DNA from: Halotalea alkalilenta
Lineage (GTDB): Bacteria > Pseudomonadota > Gammaproteobacteria > Pseudomonadales > Halomonadaceae
DNA: 64,000 nt
NCBI RefSeq assembly: GCF_001648175.1
Contig: NZ_CP015243.1
Coordinates: 1,984,001-2,048,000 of the forward strand
Direction of reading: 5' to 3'
Under the pieces are notes generated by a model. It did not search any database, was not told the DNA's origin, and saw only the letters and a program-made list of their open reading frames with translations. Shown here one piece after another: positions 9,622 to 21,183 of the stretch. The stretch's first letter is position 1; the number at the start of each line of letters is the position of its first letter. The translations under genes and the position numbers were made by a program.

Positions 9622-11095
9622 TTTTGAAGCGATGACTCGCCAGCCCGGCGTCCGGCCGCAGCTCGGTTCGCGCAGCAGCATGGGACGCATCCGCCGGATC
9701 CATTTCGTCGGTATCGGTGGCTCTGGGATGTGCGGCATCGCCGAAGTGCTGCATAACCAGCGCTTCGAGGTCAGCGGCAGCGACCTGCGCGCTTCCAGCG
9801 TCACTGCCCACCTGGCGTCGATCGGTGTGCGGGTGATGATCGGCCATCGCGAGGAGAACGCGGTGGATGCCGACGTGGTGGTGGTCTCGACCGCGATCGA
9901 TGTCAGCAATCCCGAGATTCGCTATGCGCGTGAGCACCGGGTACCTGTGGTGCGGCGCGCCGAGATGCTCGCCGAACTGATGCGCTTTCGCAACGGCATC
10001 GCGGTGGCCGGGACCCACGGCAAGACCACGACCACCAGCCTTACCGCGACCCTGCTCGCCGAGGGCGGGCTCGATCCGACCTTCGTGATCGGCGGGCTGC
10101 TCAACAGTGCGGGCACCAACGCCAGGCTGGGGGAGGGTGAGTATCTGGTCGCCGAGGCCGACGAATCGGACGCCTCCTTCCTGCACCTGCAGCCGATGAC
10201 TGCGATCGTCACCAATATCGACGCCGACCACATGAGCACCTATGACGGCGACTTCGGACGGCTGCAGGAGACCTTCATCGAGTTTCTCCACAACCTGCCG
10301 TTCTACGGTCAGGCGGTGCTGTGCATCGACGATCCGGTGGTGCGCGCGCTGCTGCCGAGGATCCAGCGCCAGTTCGTCACCTACGGTTTCGACGCCGACG
10401 CCGACTATCGGATCGAGGGCTTCCGGCAGTCCGAGCGGCGGATCAGCTTCACCGCTCTGCGCCCTGGCGGGCTCGCGCCGCTCGAGGTCAGTTTGTCGAT
10501 GCCGGGGCAGCACAACGCGCTCAACGCGCTGGCGGCGATCGCGGTGGCCAGCGACGCAGGCGTCGACGACGCAGCGATCATCCGTGCCCTCGCCGGCTTC
10601 GCTGGGGTCGGGCGGCGCTTCCAGGTGCATGGTGATTTCCCGGTGCCGGGACGGCGCGACGGAGAAGTGATGCTGGTCGACGACTACGGCCATCATCCGC
10701 GCGAGGTCGAGGCGGTGATCCGGGGTATACGCCAGGGCTGGCCGCAGCGGCGTCTGGTGATGGTCTACCAGCCGCACCGCTATACTCGCACCTTCGAACT
10801 CTACGAGGAGTTCGTGCGGGTGCTTTCGGATGTCGACATGCTGCTGCTGCTCGATGTCTACTCCGCCGGCGAGGCGGTGATCAGCGGTGCTGACGGGCGC
10901 TCGCTGGCCGGCTCGATCCGCCAGCGCGGCCAGGTCGACCCGCTGTTCGTCGAGAGCAAGCAGGCGCTGCCCAAGCTGCTCGGCAATGTGCTGCGCGACG
11001 GCGACATCCTGATCACCCAGGGCGCGGGCGACATCGGGGCCATCAGTGTGGCGTTGGCCCGTTGCGGGCTCGAACTCGACGGATTGGAGCTCTGA
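9605..11095 (+). CDS. murC: UDP-MurNAc-L-alanine ligase (MurC)
   Basis: Cytosolic ligase adding L-Ala to UDP-MurNAc. The Rossmann-like GIGGSGMCG segment begins near residue 35, the ATP loop GTHGKTTTT is near 136-144, and DDYGHHP occurs in the C-terminal domain. The start is uncertain. TTG at 9605 has a GGAG seven bases upstream and overlaps murG by 17 bases. ATG at 9632 has only a weak ribosome site but gives an N-terminal length like E. coli MurC. The function is not affected. The gene that usually follows, ddl, is missing. Confidence 0.95.
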   Translation: MNSADDFEAMTRQPGVRPQLGSRSSMGRIRRIHFVGIGGSGMCGIAEVLHNQRFEVSGSDLRASSVTAHLASIGVRVMIGHREENAVDADVVVVSTAIDVSNPEIRYAREHRVPVVRRAEMLAELMRFRNGIAVAGTHGKTTTTSLTATLLAEGGLDPTFVIGGLLNSAGTNARLGEGEYLVAEADESDASFLHLQPMTAIVTNIDADHMSTYDGDFGRLQETFIEFLHNLPFYGQAVLCIDDPVVRALLPRIQRQFVTYGFDADADYRIEGFRQSERRISFTALRPGGLAPLEVSLSMPGQHNALNALAAIAVASDAGVDDAAIIRALAGFAGVGRRFQVHGDFPVPGRRDGEVMLVDDYGHHPREVEAVIRGIRQGWPQRRLVMVYQPHRYTRTFELYEEFVRVLSDVDMLLLLDVYSAGEAVISGADGRSLAGSIRQRGQVDPLFVESKQALPKLLGNVLRDGDILITQGAGDIGAISVALARCGLELDGLEL

Positions 11096-11134
11096 AGCAC
11101 GTGAGTCGTCTTTCATCCGCTTGCGAGTGCGCTG

Positions 11135-11857
11135 ATGTCCAGTAGCTTCTTCAACCGCTTGCTAGGCCTGGTATTGATCGCGGTACTGCTAGGTGCCGGT
11201 GGGCGTTCGCTATGGGTATGGCTCGACCAGCCGATCGAGTCGGTCGCGGTCGAGGGCGACTTCCGCTATATCGATGCCAGCTTCCTCAGCGGCCAGCTCA
11301 GTCCCTTGGTCAGCGGCCAGCACTGGCTGTCGGTGGACCTGGATCAGCTGCGCGAGCGGGCCAAGCTGATCCCTTGGATCCACGAAGCGAGGGTTTCCCG
11401 GCACTGGCCCAATGCGCTGACCTTCGAACTGGAGGAGCAGCGTCCGGTTGCGTGGTGGAACGATGCCTTCCTGATCAACGCTGAAGGTCATCCCTTCTCT
11501 CCCGGGCCGAGTGATACCCTCGAGCGGATGCCCAATCTGGCGGGTCCCGGAGATCGATCCGCCGATGTATTGGCTTATTATCATGTGTTGGAGGCGCGTC
11601 TTGCGCCGCTCGGTCTCGAGCTCACTCAAGTGCGCCTTGAGGCGCGCGGGGCATGGCGCTTCCAAGTCAACGATACGTTCTGGGTGATTTTGGGACGCAC
11701 CGGGCTGGATATCAGGCTGGAGCGTTTTCTCGCCGCCTGGCATCGTTCCTTGTCTGAACGAGCCGATCGGATCCGCTATATCGACCTGCGTTATCCGAAT
11801 GGCCTCGCGGTTGGCTGGCACGGCGAGAGCGCGGCGGCCGAAGTCTCTCGGCAGTGA
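11135..11857 (+). CDS. ftsQ: Cell division protein FtsQ
   Basis: Bitopic inner-membrane divisome protein that links FtsA/FtsK-side proteins to FtsB and FtsL. A short cytoplasmic N-terminus and one membrane helix (about residues 9-28) precede a POTRA domain beginning at IESVAVEGDFRYID. A beta domain follows, with the WNDAFLINAEG segment typical of FtsQ. The length is 240 aa. It follows murC with a 39-base gap and no ddl gene. It is followed by the longest intergenic stretch of the cluster. Confidence 0.93.
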   Translation: MSSSFFNRLLGLVLIAVLLGAGGRSLWVWLDQPIESVAVEGDFRYIDASFLSGQLSPLVSGQHWLSVDLDQLRERAKLIPWIHEARVSRHWPNALTFELEEQRPVAWWNDAFLINAEGHPFSPGPSDTLERMPNLAGPGDRSADVLAYYHVLEARLAPLGLELTQVRLEARGAWRFQVNDTFWVILGRTGLDIRLERFLAAWHRSLSERADRIRYIDLRYPNGLAVGWHGESAAAEVSRQ

Positions 11858-12198
11858 ATTCGGTGCAATATGTCCGGAGTTCAGTTCCAGCGGCTTTTTT
11901 TAGACTGTGGACCTTTGGGTAAACGAGCTGTTTTTATACGTTACGAGTTTCCGTTAAACCTTGGCCGGGTATTTCTTTCGGCTGCGAATAACCGTATTCT
12001 CGAAGTACTTTCACAGTCGATAGAATTGCTGTGGGCTGGTATTCGTGGAATGTGGCAGTTGTTGCCGGCGTTGCTTTTCGCCATCGTTCCTTCGAATGTC
12101 AGAAATGGCAAAGTGGCTTACACTTCGTGATGTGGCCAGGAAGGAACAGCGGAGAGTTTGGATTCATCGTGATGATTATCAGGGAGTAGGCCCGACCT
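11858..12198. other. AT-rich ftsQ-ftsA intergenic region
   Basis: This 341-base stretch is clearly richer in A+T than its neighbours and breaks the otherwise compact cluster. An 86-codon open frame (11870-12130) crosses it, but it has no recognisable family and atypical codon choice, so I do not call it a gene. The most likely role is a leader and promoter region for ftsA-ftsZ. Confidence 0.5.
12096..12124 (+). promoter_or_regulatory. Candidate sigma-70 promoter for ftsA-ftsZ
   Basis: ATGTCA at 12096-12101 and TACACT at 12119-12124 are separated by 17 bases, each matching four of six consensus positions. It lies 75 bases upstream of the ftsA start, in the AT-rich gap. This is inference from motif and spacing only. 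Confidence 0.35.
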
Positions 12199-13509
12199 AT
12201 GGCTGGACAATCCAACGCTTCCAATATGGTGGTCGGGCTGGATATCGGAACATCCAAAGTCGTGGCCATCGTTGGTCAACCGACCGACGATGGTGGCATC
12301 GAAATCGCAGGTATTGGCTCGCACCCTTCACGCGGAATGAAGAAGGGCGTGGTGATCAACATCGAGTCGACGGTGCAATCGATTCAGCGCGCGATCGAAG
12401 AAGCGGAATTGATGGCGGGTTGCGATATCCACTCGGTGTTCGTGGGTATCGCTGGGAGCCATATCAGTTCGATGAACTCCGATGGCGTAGTGGCGATCAA
12501 GGAGCGCGAGGTGACGCCCTACGACATCGATCGGGTGATCGACTCGGCCCGCGCCAGGGCGGTGTCGGAGGGGCAGCGCATCCTCCACGTCCTGCCGCAG
12601 GAGTACGCTATCGATGCCCAGGAGGGCATTCGCGAGCCGCTGGGGATGTCCGGCGTGCGGTTGGAGGCGAGGGTCCACCTGGTCACCGCCGCGCTCAACG
12701 CGGTGCAGAACATCGAGAAGTGCGTGCGCCGCTGCGGGCTCGAGGTCGATGACATCATCCTCGAGCAGCTGGCTTCCAGCCACGCCGTGCTCACCGAGGA
12801 CGAGCGGGAGCTCGGGGTCTGCATGGTCGATATCGGCGGCGGGACCACCGACATCGCGGTATTCACCGAAGGCGCCATCCGGCATACCGCGGTGATTCCG
12901 ATCGCGGGCGACCAGGTGACCAACGATATCGCCATGGCGCTGCGCACGCCGACGCAGTACGCCGAGGACATCAAGGTCAAATACGCTTGCGCGCTCACTC
13001 AGCTGGCGTCGAGCGACGACATCATCCGGGTACCAGGGGTCGGCGACCGGCCGTCTCGTGAACTTTCCCGGCAAGAACTCGCCCAAGTGGTGGAGCCTCG
13101 CTACGAGGAGCTCTTCACCCTGGTGCGCGAGGAACTCAGACGTAGTGGTTTCGAGGATCTGATCGCCGCCGGCGTCGTGCTCACCGGCGGTACATCGCGG
13201 ATGGAAGGGGTGACGGAGCTGGCCGAGGAGATTTTCCACATGCCAGTCAGGATCGCATCACCTCAGAACGTCCGCGGCCTTGCTGACGTGGTGCGCAACC
13301 CGATTTATTCGACAGGGGTTGGTTTGCTACTCTACGGCATGCGCCACTCGCACCAGGCCTATGGCACCGAATCGTTCGATAAGGTCCAGCCCCGGCGTGA
13401 GGAGCATGCTCGCCGAGGTCTCTCGGAGCGTAGCTCTTCGCGATCCTTGGGCGATTCACTGCCATCCGCCATCGAGCGCATCCGAGGCTGGTTCAAAGGT
13501 AATTTCTGA
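12199..13509 (+). CDS. ftsA: Cell division protein FtsA
   Basis: Actin-like ATPase that tethers FtsZ filaments to the inner membrane. Actin-fold phosphate loops are visible ([14 protein letters not shown] near residue 14 and [13 protein letters not shown] near 210). The C-terminus ends in [14 protein letters not shown], a membrane-targeting amphipathic helix like that of E. coli. The length of 436 aa is slightly longer than the E. coli protein because of a basic, Ser/Arg-rich linker before the helix. ftsZ follows after 34 bases. Confidence 0.96.
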   Translation: MAGQSNASNMVVGLDIGTSKVVAIVGQPTDDGGIEIAGIGSHPSRGMKKGVVINIESTVQSIQRAIEEAELMAGCDIHSVFVGIAGSHISSMNSDGVVAIKEREVTPYDIDRVIDSARARAVSEGQRILHVLPQEYAIDAQEGIREPLGMSGVRLEARVHLVTAALNAVQNIEKCVRRCGLEVDDIILEQLASSHAVLTEDERELGVCMVDIGGGTTDIAVFTEGAIRHTAVIPIAGDQVTNDIAMALRTPTQYAEDIKVKYACALTQLASSDDIIRVPGVGDRPSRELSRQELAQVVEPRYEELFTLVREELRRSGFEDLIAAGVVLTGGTSRMEGVTELAEEIFHMPVRIASPQNVRGLADVVRNPIYSTGVGLLLYGMRHSHQAYGTESFDKVQPRREEHARRGLSERSSSRSLGDSLPSAIERIRGWFKGNF

Positions 13510-13543
13510 CAAGACCGCAGAGCGGTTACGGGAGACGGGGCTT

Positions 13544-14722
13544 ATGTTCGAGCTAGTAGACAACGCGCCATCCAACAATGCGGTCATCAAGGTGATCGGT
13601 GTTGGCGGTGGTGGCGGCAACGCCGTCAACCATATGGTCGAGAACAGTATCGAGGGGGTCGAGTTCATCTGCGCGAATACCGATGCGCAGGCCCTCAAGC
13701 GAGTTGCAGCCAAGACCGTGCTGCAGCTTGGTACCGAAATCACCAAGGGGCTCGGCGCCGGGGCCAATCCGGAGGTCGGGCGTCAGGCGGCGATGGAGGA
13801 CCGTGAGCGCATCGCCGAGCTGCTCCAAGGTGCGGACATGGTGTTCATCACCGCCGGTATGGGCGGTGGCACCGGTACGGGCGGTGCACCGGTGGTGGCG
13901 CAGGTGGCCAAGGAGCTCGGTATCCTCACCGTCGCGGTGGTGACTCGTCCCTTCCCGTTCGAAGGGCCGAAGCGTCAGCGTGCGGCGGAAGAGGGGATGA
14001 AGGAGCTCTCCGAGCACGTCGACTCGTTGATCACCATCCCCAACGAGAAGCTTCTGACCGTGCTGGGCAAGAACGCGAGCCTGCTGACCGCATTCAGCGC
14101 CGCCAACGACGTGCTGCTCGGTGCGGTGCAGGGGATCGCCGAACTGATCACCAGCCCTGGGATCATCAACGTCGACTTCGCCGACGTGCGCACCGTGATG
14201 TCCGAGATGGGCATGGCGATGATGGGAACCGGTGCGGCGACGGGCGAGAACCGCGCCCGCGAGGCGGCGGAGAAAGCGATTCGCTCGCCGCTGCTCGAGG
14301 ACGTCAACCTGAACGGTGCCCGCGGCATCCTGGTCAACATCACCGCTGGCCCCGATCTCTCGATCGGTGAGTTCAACGACGTGGGGGCCACGGTGCAGGA
14401 GTTCGCCTCGCAGGATGCGACCATCGTCGTCGGCACCGCGATCGACATGAACATGTCCGACGAGCTGCGGGTCACCGTGGTCGCCGCCGGCCTCGACGGG
14501 CTGCGCAAGGAGAAGGCGGTCGCCGCCGAGACTCGCCACGCGCGTCCGGAGTCGAGCGATTACCGCAAGCTCCAGCAGCCGACGGTGATGCGCCAGCAGG
14601 CCGCCAAGGAGCGCGAGCGCGAGGAGAGCGCGCGTGAACGCCGCGGTAGTGCGAGCGGCAAGTCCCGCGAGCTCGACGATTACCTCGACATTCCCGCCTT
14701 CCTTCGCCGTCAGGCCGATTGA
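13544..14722 (+). CDS. ftsZ: Cell division GTPase FtsZ
   Basis: Tubulin homologue that forms the Z-ring. The GTP-binding tubulin signature [11 protein letters not shown] sits near residues 106-116. The C-terminal peptide [15 protein letters not shown] is the FtsA/ZipA-binding tail, preceded by a charged disordered linker rich in Arg and Glu. The ATG at 13544 is chosen because it follows a GGGAGA ribosome site and gives the standard [20 protein letters not shown] start. A longer open frame reaching back into ftsA is not used. Length 392 aa. Confidence 0.97.
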   Translation: MFELVDNAPSNNAVIKVIGVGGGGGNAVNHMVENSIEGVEFICANTDAQALKRVAAKTVLQLGTEITKGLGAGANPEVGRQAAMEDRERIAELLQGADMVFITAGMGGGTGTGGAPVVAQVAKELGILTVAVVTRPFPFEGPKRQRAAEEGMKELSEHVDSLITIPNEKLLTVLGKNASLLTAFSAANDVLLGAVQGIAELITSPGIINVDFADVRTVMSEMGMAMMGTGAATGENRAREAAEKAIRSPLLEDVNLNGARGILVNITAGPDLSIGEFNDVGATVQEFASQDATIVVGTAIDMNMSDELRVTVVAAGLDGLRKEKAVAAETRHARPESSDYRKLQQPTVMRQQAAKEREREESARERRGSASGKSRELDDYLDIPAFLRRQAD

Positions 14723-14754
14723 GAGGGGTGGTCGCAGAGGGCCTGAGCTGTTTG

Positions 14755-14788
14755 CGCCGATGGATGCTCTGGCATTCATCGGCGTTTT
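14755..14788 (+). terminator. Rho-independent terminator after ftsZ
   Basis: CGCCGATG at 14755-14762 pairs with CATCGGCG at 14777-14784, and the stem extends inwards through a G-T pair to a six-base loop. TTTT follows at 14785-14788. It would separate ftsZ from lpxC. Confidence 0.7.
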
Positions 14789-14935
14789 GACGATTGAATT
14801 CGAATAGTTCTGGCGGAGTGGAAAGCGCAAATAGCGTGCAAGTTTTCTTTTGCGAACAGCGTTCGTTGTCGCGCTTAGTCCTAACTGTTATCATTTTCAC
14901 AATTCGCTCTTGCGTCCCGTGTGTGGCAGCCTCCT

Positions 14936-15844
14936 ATGATTCGACAAAGAACGTTACAAAACACCATTCGTGCGACCGGAGTGGGTCTGCACTCGGGTAA
15001 GAAAGTTTACCTGACCCTTCGACCGGCGCCGGTCGACAAAGGCATCGTATTCGTCCGTACGGATTTGTCTCCGGCGGTCGAGATACCCGCGCATCCCGAA
15101 AATGTCTCTGACACCATGATGTGCACCGTCGTGGCCGTCGGTTCCGCCCGTGTCGCCACGGTGGAACATTTGATGTCCGCCTTCGCGGGGCTCGGCATCG
15201 ACAACGCCTATGTCGAGGTCAGCGCTCCCGAGGTGCCGATCATGGACGGCAGCGCCGGGCCTTTCGTCTTCCTGATCCAGTCGGCGGGCATCGTCGAGCA
15301 GGATGCGGCGAAGAAATTCATCCGCGTGATCAAGCCGATCACCGTGGAAGACGGCGACAAGCGCGCTGCCTTCGCCCCCTACGACGGCTTCAAGGTCAGC
15401 TTCGGGATCGACTTCGACCATCCGGTGTTCGCCAACCAGCGCCAGGAAGTCACCGTCGACTTCTCCACCACCTCCTTCGTCAAGGAAGTGAGCCGGGCGC
15501 GTACGTTCGGCTTCATGCGCGACCTGGAGCGGCTTCGCTCCAGCAACCTGGCGCTCGGTGGCAGTCTCGACAATGCCATCGTGGTCGACGATTACCGCAT
15601 CCTCAACGAGGATGGCCTGCGCTACGAAGACGAGTTCGTTCGCCACAAGGTGCTCGACGCGATCGGCGATCTCTACCAGCTCGGCCACAGCCTGATCGGT
15701 GAGTTCCACGGCTACAAGTCCGGGCACGGGCTCAACAACCAGCTGGTGCGTGAACTGCTCAAGCACCCCGAGTGCTGGGAAATCGTCACTTTCGCCGATG
15801 GCGAGGTCGCACCGATCTCCTACGCGGCCCCGGCGATGGCCTAG
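14936..15844 (+). CDS. lpxC: UDP-3-O-acyl-GlcNAc deacetylase (LpxC)
   Basis: Zinc-dependent deacetylase catalysing the committed step of lipid A synthesis. The start [20 protein letters not shown] matches the family. Zinc ligands are visible: His78 in TVEHLMSA, and His and Asp in [10 protein letters not shown] near residues 237-241. The SGHGLNN catalytic His lies near 264. An upstream GTG would add five residues but leaves the usual N-terminus. Length 302 aa. It has its own upstream region (213 bases after ftsZ) containing the ftsZ terminator. Confidence 0.97.
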   Translation: MIRQRTLQNTIRATGVGLHSGKKVYLTLRPAPVDKGIVFVRTDLSPAVEIPAHPENVSDTMMCTVVAVGSARVATVEHLMSAFAGLGIDNAYVEVSAPEVPIMDGSAGPFVFLIQSAGIVEQDAAKKFIRVIKPITVEDGDKRAAFAPYDGFKVSFGIDFDHPVFANQRQEVTVDFSTTSFVKEVSRARTFGFMRDLERLRSSNLALGGSLDNAIVVDDYRILNEDGLRYEDEFVRHKVLDAIGDLYQLGHSLIGEFHGYKSGHGLNNQLVRELLKHPECWEIVTFADGEVAPISYAAPAMA

Positions 15845-15874
15845 GGCCTGGCTTGAATTGGGTCGTTGAAGACT

Positions 15875-15910
15875 GCGACGCCGCCCTTCGGGGCGGCGTC
15901 GCTGCATTTT
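15875..15910 (+). terminator. Terminator between lpxC and dciA
   Basis: A perfect 12-bp stem (GCGACGCCGCCC with GGGCGGCGTCGC) closes on a TTCG tetraloop and is followed by TGCATTTT. It ends lpxC and faces the convergent dciA gene, so it may also act on the opposite transcript. Confidence 0.85.
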
Positions 15911-15927
15911 GGGGTTCGGATTTATGC

Positions 15928-16422
15928 TCAGCCCGGCTGCTCGGGCTCGCTCGAGGCGTGGGAGGCGAGTCGCGCCAGCGCCGCCTTGAGGCGAGGGTCA
16001 TCGACCTCATTCGCGCATTCGTTGAGCCGTTCGGCGGCATCGGCCGAGAGTTTGCGCAGCTGGCGTGGGGCGGTCTTGATCGGGCGCAGCGGGCGGACTT
16101 TGAAGGTCAGTCCCTCGATCTGGGCGAACTCCGGCAGGTAGCGCAGCAGCGCGAGCAGGCGCGCGCGCTCGAAGCGCAGCCAGGTCAACCATACCGCGCG
16201 GTCGGTGAGCAGGGTGAGCTGACCGTCGGTATAGCCCCCGACCAGCACGTGGCCGAGCAGTTCCGACGGCAGGTGGCCATCGAGCTGGCGCTGGGCCCGC
16301 TCTATCGCCTGTGCCTTGCCCAGCAGCGGCGCCAGCGTGCTATCTCGCCGCACTCCGTGGGAGGAGGTGGAGAGTAGCCCGGCAATGGGCTGTGCGTACC
16401 CTTTCTTAGCCTTTATACTCAT
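15928..16422 (-). CDS. dciA: DUF721 protein, DciA-type helicase loader
   Basis: The 164-aa protein looks like DUF721, the domain of DciA, which loads the replicative helicase DnaB in bacteria without DnaC. The conserved part runs from about residue 25 (LAPLLGKAQAIERAQRQL) through the LLTDRAVWLTWLRF segment to about residue 110. The C-terminal 50 residues are charged and probably flexible. Position between lpxC and secA on the opposite strand is the usual site in gammaproteobacteria. The family is inferred from pattern, not from a search. Confidence 0.75.
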   Translation of the reverse strand: MSIKAKKGYAQPIAGLLSTSSHGVRRDSTLAPLLGKAQAIERAQRQLDGHLPSELLGHVLVGGYTDGQLTLLTDRAVWLTWLRFERARLLALLRYLPEFAQIEGLTFKVRPLRPIKTAPRQLRKLSADAAERLNECANEVDDPRLKAALARLASHASSEPEQPG

Positions 16423-16499
16423 CGCCTTGCGACCGTAACCGAAGATTACGAAGGATCTCGCTCGCCGTACCGACGACGAGGGGAAAGCAGCAATCTAAC

Positions 16500-16880
16500 A
16501 TGACCGAGTCAGCCACACACAGTTCGCAGCACGATCATCGTGTCGCCCGCCGTCGCCACCCTTGGTGGCTGACGGGGCTCCTCGTCGGCTGTCTGCTGCC
16601 GATGGCGATCTCCTCGGCGATGCTCCAGTACCGGCTCGACCTGATGACCGAGCGGCTGGTGCGGATTGCCTTTCAGGTGCCCGAGACGATTCGTGCCGTT
16701 TCCCGCCGTCGCAGCGTCAGGCCACGGCGCTGTCCGCGGCCGCCGAGGCGACGTGTGCGTGTGCGCGCAACCGCGCTACCTCGTGTCCCGTTCATCCCCA
16801 TGACCAGCGGCTGCGACGTTCTGTCGCGGCGCGGCCCGCCTGCCTGTGCGATTGATGTTCCGGCGGCGCGCGAGCTCTGA
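16500..16880 (+). CDS. Hypothetical membrane ORF upstream of secA
   Basis: The open frame of 126 codons begins with a charged N-terminus and one hydrophobic helix (WWLTGLLVGCLLPMAISSAM, about residues 22-41), then a plausible helix to about residue 65. After that, the frame becomes an Arg/Pro-rich run typical of a wrong frame in GC-rich DNA. From about 16690 the other two frames look at least as protein-like, so a frameshifted or decayed gene is possible. The slot between dciA and secA often holds an M23 peptidase or, in enterics, the sensor secM. I recognise neither here. No good ribosome site precedes the ATG. Confidence 0.4.
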   Translation: MTESATHSSQHDHRVARRRHPWWLTGLLVGCLLPMAISSAMLQYRLDLMTERLVRIAFQVPETIRAVSRRRSVRPRRCPRPPRRRVRVRATALPRVPFIPMTSGCDVLSRRGPPACAIDVPAAREL

Positions 16881-16975
16881 TCATCTCGCCGTGCCCCACA
16901 TCGCCAGCGAACAGGGCGCCCGCGTTTTCTCGATGAAGCCGCCGCCGATATCCAGCAGGTCACAAGTCAAGCAAG

Positions 16976-17011
16976 CCCCATCGCCCGTGGCCATATGCCA
17001 TGGCGATGGGG
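16976..17011 (+). promoter_or_regulatory. Strong hairpin immediately upstream of secA
   Basis: A perfect 10-bp inverted repeat (CCCCATCGCC at 16976-16985 and GGCGATGGGG at 17002-17011) encloses a second 4-bp stem (TGGC/GCCA). It ends seven bases before the AGGACG ribosome site of secA and 17 bases before its ATG. No T-run follows, so it is unlikely to be a simple terminator. A role in controlling secA translation is inference. Confidence 0.6.
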
Positions 17012-17028
17012 ATCAATAGGACGGTTCG

Positions 17029-19788
<2,760 letters not shown>

Positions 19789-19836
19789 GCCGTCGGGGAC
19801 CCAAAAGTCGGGCCGCCAGGCCCGTGTGACGATCGA

Positions 19837-19858
19837 AGCGGCGCCGCAGGGCGCCGCT
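19837..19858. other. Hairpin in the secA-argJ gap
   Basis: AGCGGCGCC at 19837-19845 and GGCGCCGCT at 19850-19858 form a perfect 9-bp stem with a four-base loop. No T-run follows, so termination is doubtful; it may only slow transcription or mark the 3' end of secA mRNA. It ends six bases before the argJ ribosome site. Confidence 0.35.
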
Positions 19859-19876
19859 AGGCTTAGGAGCGTGACG

Positions 19877-21085
19877 ATGGCCGTAGGTGAGTCGGTGTTT
19901 CCCCGGATGCCGGTGATCGCGGGAGTTCGCATCGGTGTCGCGAGCGCAGGGATCAAGAAGCCGGGTCGCCGTGACCTGGTGGTCTTCGAGCTTGCCGAGG
20001 GCGCGAGCGTTGCCGCTACCTTCACCAAGAACGCTTTCTGCGCGGCACCGGTCACGGTGGCAAAGCGCCATCTCGGCGCTGGCGACGTTCGTTACTGGCT
20101 GGTCAATACCGGCAATGCCAACGCGGGCACCGGTGACGCGGGCCTGGAAGCGGCCGAGGCCTGCTGCCGAGGGCTCGCCTCGCGAGTCGGTGGGAGCGCC
20201 GAGAGCGTGCTGCCGTTTTCCACCGGCGTGATCGGCGAGCCGCTGCCCGTGGAGCGGATCGAGGCGGCGTTGGGTGCCGCGGTGGAGAACCTCGATGAGG
20301 ACAATTGGGAGGCCGCCGGTCACGGTATCCTGACCACCGATACCCGGCCGAAAGGGGTGACTCGCAGCATCGAGATCGACGGGCGGCGCGTGGTGCTCAA
20401 CGGCATCAGCAAGGGGTCGGGGATGATCTGCCCGAACATGGCGACCATGCTGGCCTTCGTCGCCACCGATGCGAAGATCGAGCCCGCTCTGCTGCAGCGG
20501 CTGTTGGCTGACGCCACCGAGCGCTCCTTCAACCGGATCACCGTCGACTCGGATACCTCGACCAACGACGCCTGTGCGCTGGTCGCCACCGGCGCTGGCG
20601 TGGCGATCGAGGGCGAGGCCGCGGTCGCCGCTTTTTCCAGCGCCCTGTTCTCGCTGATGCTCGAGCTGGCCCAGCTGATCGTGCGTGACGGCGAGGGTGC
20701 GACCAAGTTCATCACCGTCGATGTGCGCGAGGCGAGCAGCCAGGCTGAAGCGCTCGAGATCGCCTATAGCGTCGCGCATTCACCGCTGGTCAAGACCGCG
20801 CTCTATGCCAGTGACGCCAACTGGGGGCGCCTGCTGATGGCCGTCGGCAAGACCCCTATCGAGCAATTCGACGTCGCCCGGGTGGCGATCGAACTCAACG
20901 GCGTGTCGATCGTCGAGGCGGGCGCGCGTGCGCCGGCGTACAGCGAAGAGGCCGGCAGCGCCGCGCTGGCGCGTGAGGAGATCGAGATCGTCATTCGGCT
21001 TGGCCGGGGTGAGTGGCGGGAGCGGGTCTGGACGTCGGATCTGTCCCACGAGTACGTGAGTATCAACGCTGACTATCGCAGCTGA
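19877..21085 (+). CDS. argJ: Bifunctional ornithine acetyltransferase / N-acetylglutamate synthase (ArgJ)
   Basis: Arginine biosynthesis enzyme that recycles the acetyl group from N-acetylornithine to glutamate. The autoproteolytic site is visible in MATMLAFVATD, with cleavage expected before Thr190 to give alpha and beta subunits. The ATG at 19877 is preceded by AGGAG at a 7-base distance; the longer open frame running back into secA is rejected. The protein is 402 aa. Whether it is truly bifunctional cannot be read from the sequence alone. Confidence 0.94.
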   Translation: MAVGESVFPRMPVIAGVRIGVASAGIKKPGRRDLVVFELAEGASVAATFTKNAFCAAPVTVAKRHLGAGDVRYWLVNTGNANAGTGDAGLEAAEACCRGLASRVGGSAESVLPFSTGVIGEPLPVERIEAALGAAVENLDEDNWEAAGHGILTTDTRPKGVTRSIEIDGRRVVLNGISKGSGMICPNMATMLAFVATDAKIEPALLQRLLADATERSFNRITVDSDTSTNDACALVATGAGVAIEGEAAVAAFSSALFSLMLELAQLIVRDGEGATKFITVDVREASSQAEALEIAYSVAHSPLVKTALYASDANWGRLLMAVGKTPIEQFDVARVAIELNGVSIVEAGARAPAYSEEAGSAALAREEIEIVIRLGRGEWRERVWTSDLSHEYVSINADYRS

Positions 21086-21183
21086 CAGAGCGACCCGGCT
21101 GGGTGTTGGAGGAGAGCAGTTTGAGGCTATCAGAAGGCAAGGGGAGCGTGGCGCGCTCGCCGAGTAGAGAGGGAGAGAGAGCG

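Noticed and set aside
11870..12130. 86-codon ORF in the ftsQ-ftsA gap
   Set aside because: Atypical codon use, no convincing ribosome site and no recognisable family; treated as part of the intergenic region.
13280..13543. Upstream extension of the ftsZ frame into ftsA
   Set aside because: The true start at 13544 has a good ribosome site and gives the standard FtsZ N-terminus.
16804..17019. Frame-1 ORF leading to secA as a real gene
   Set aside because: It has only a poorly placed internal ATG without a ribosome site, and its frame upstream is closed by a stop at 16801; noted only within the secA leader finding.
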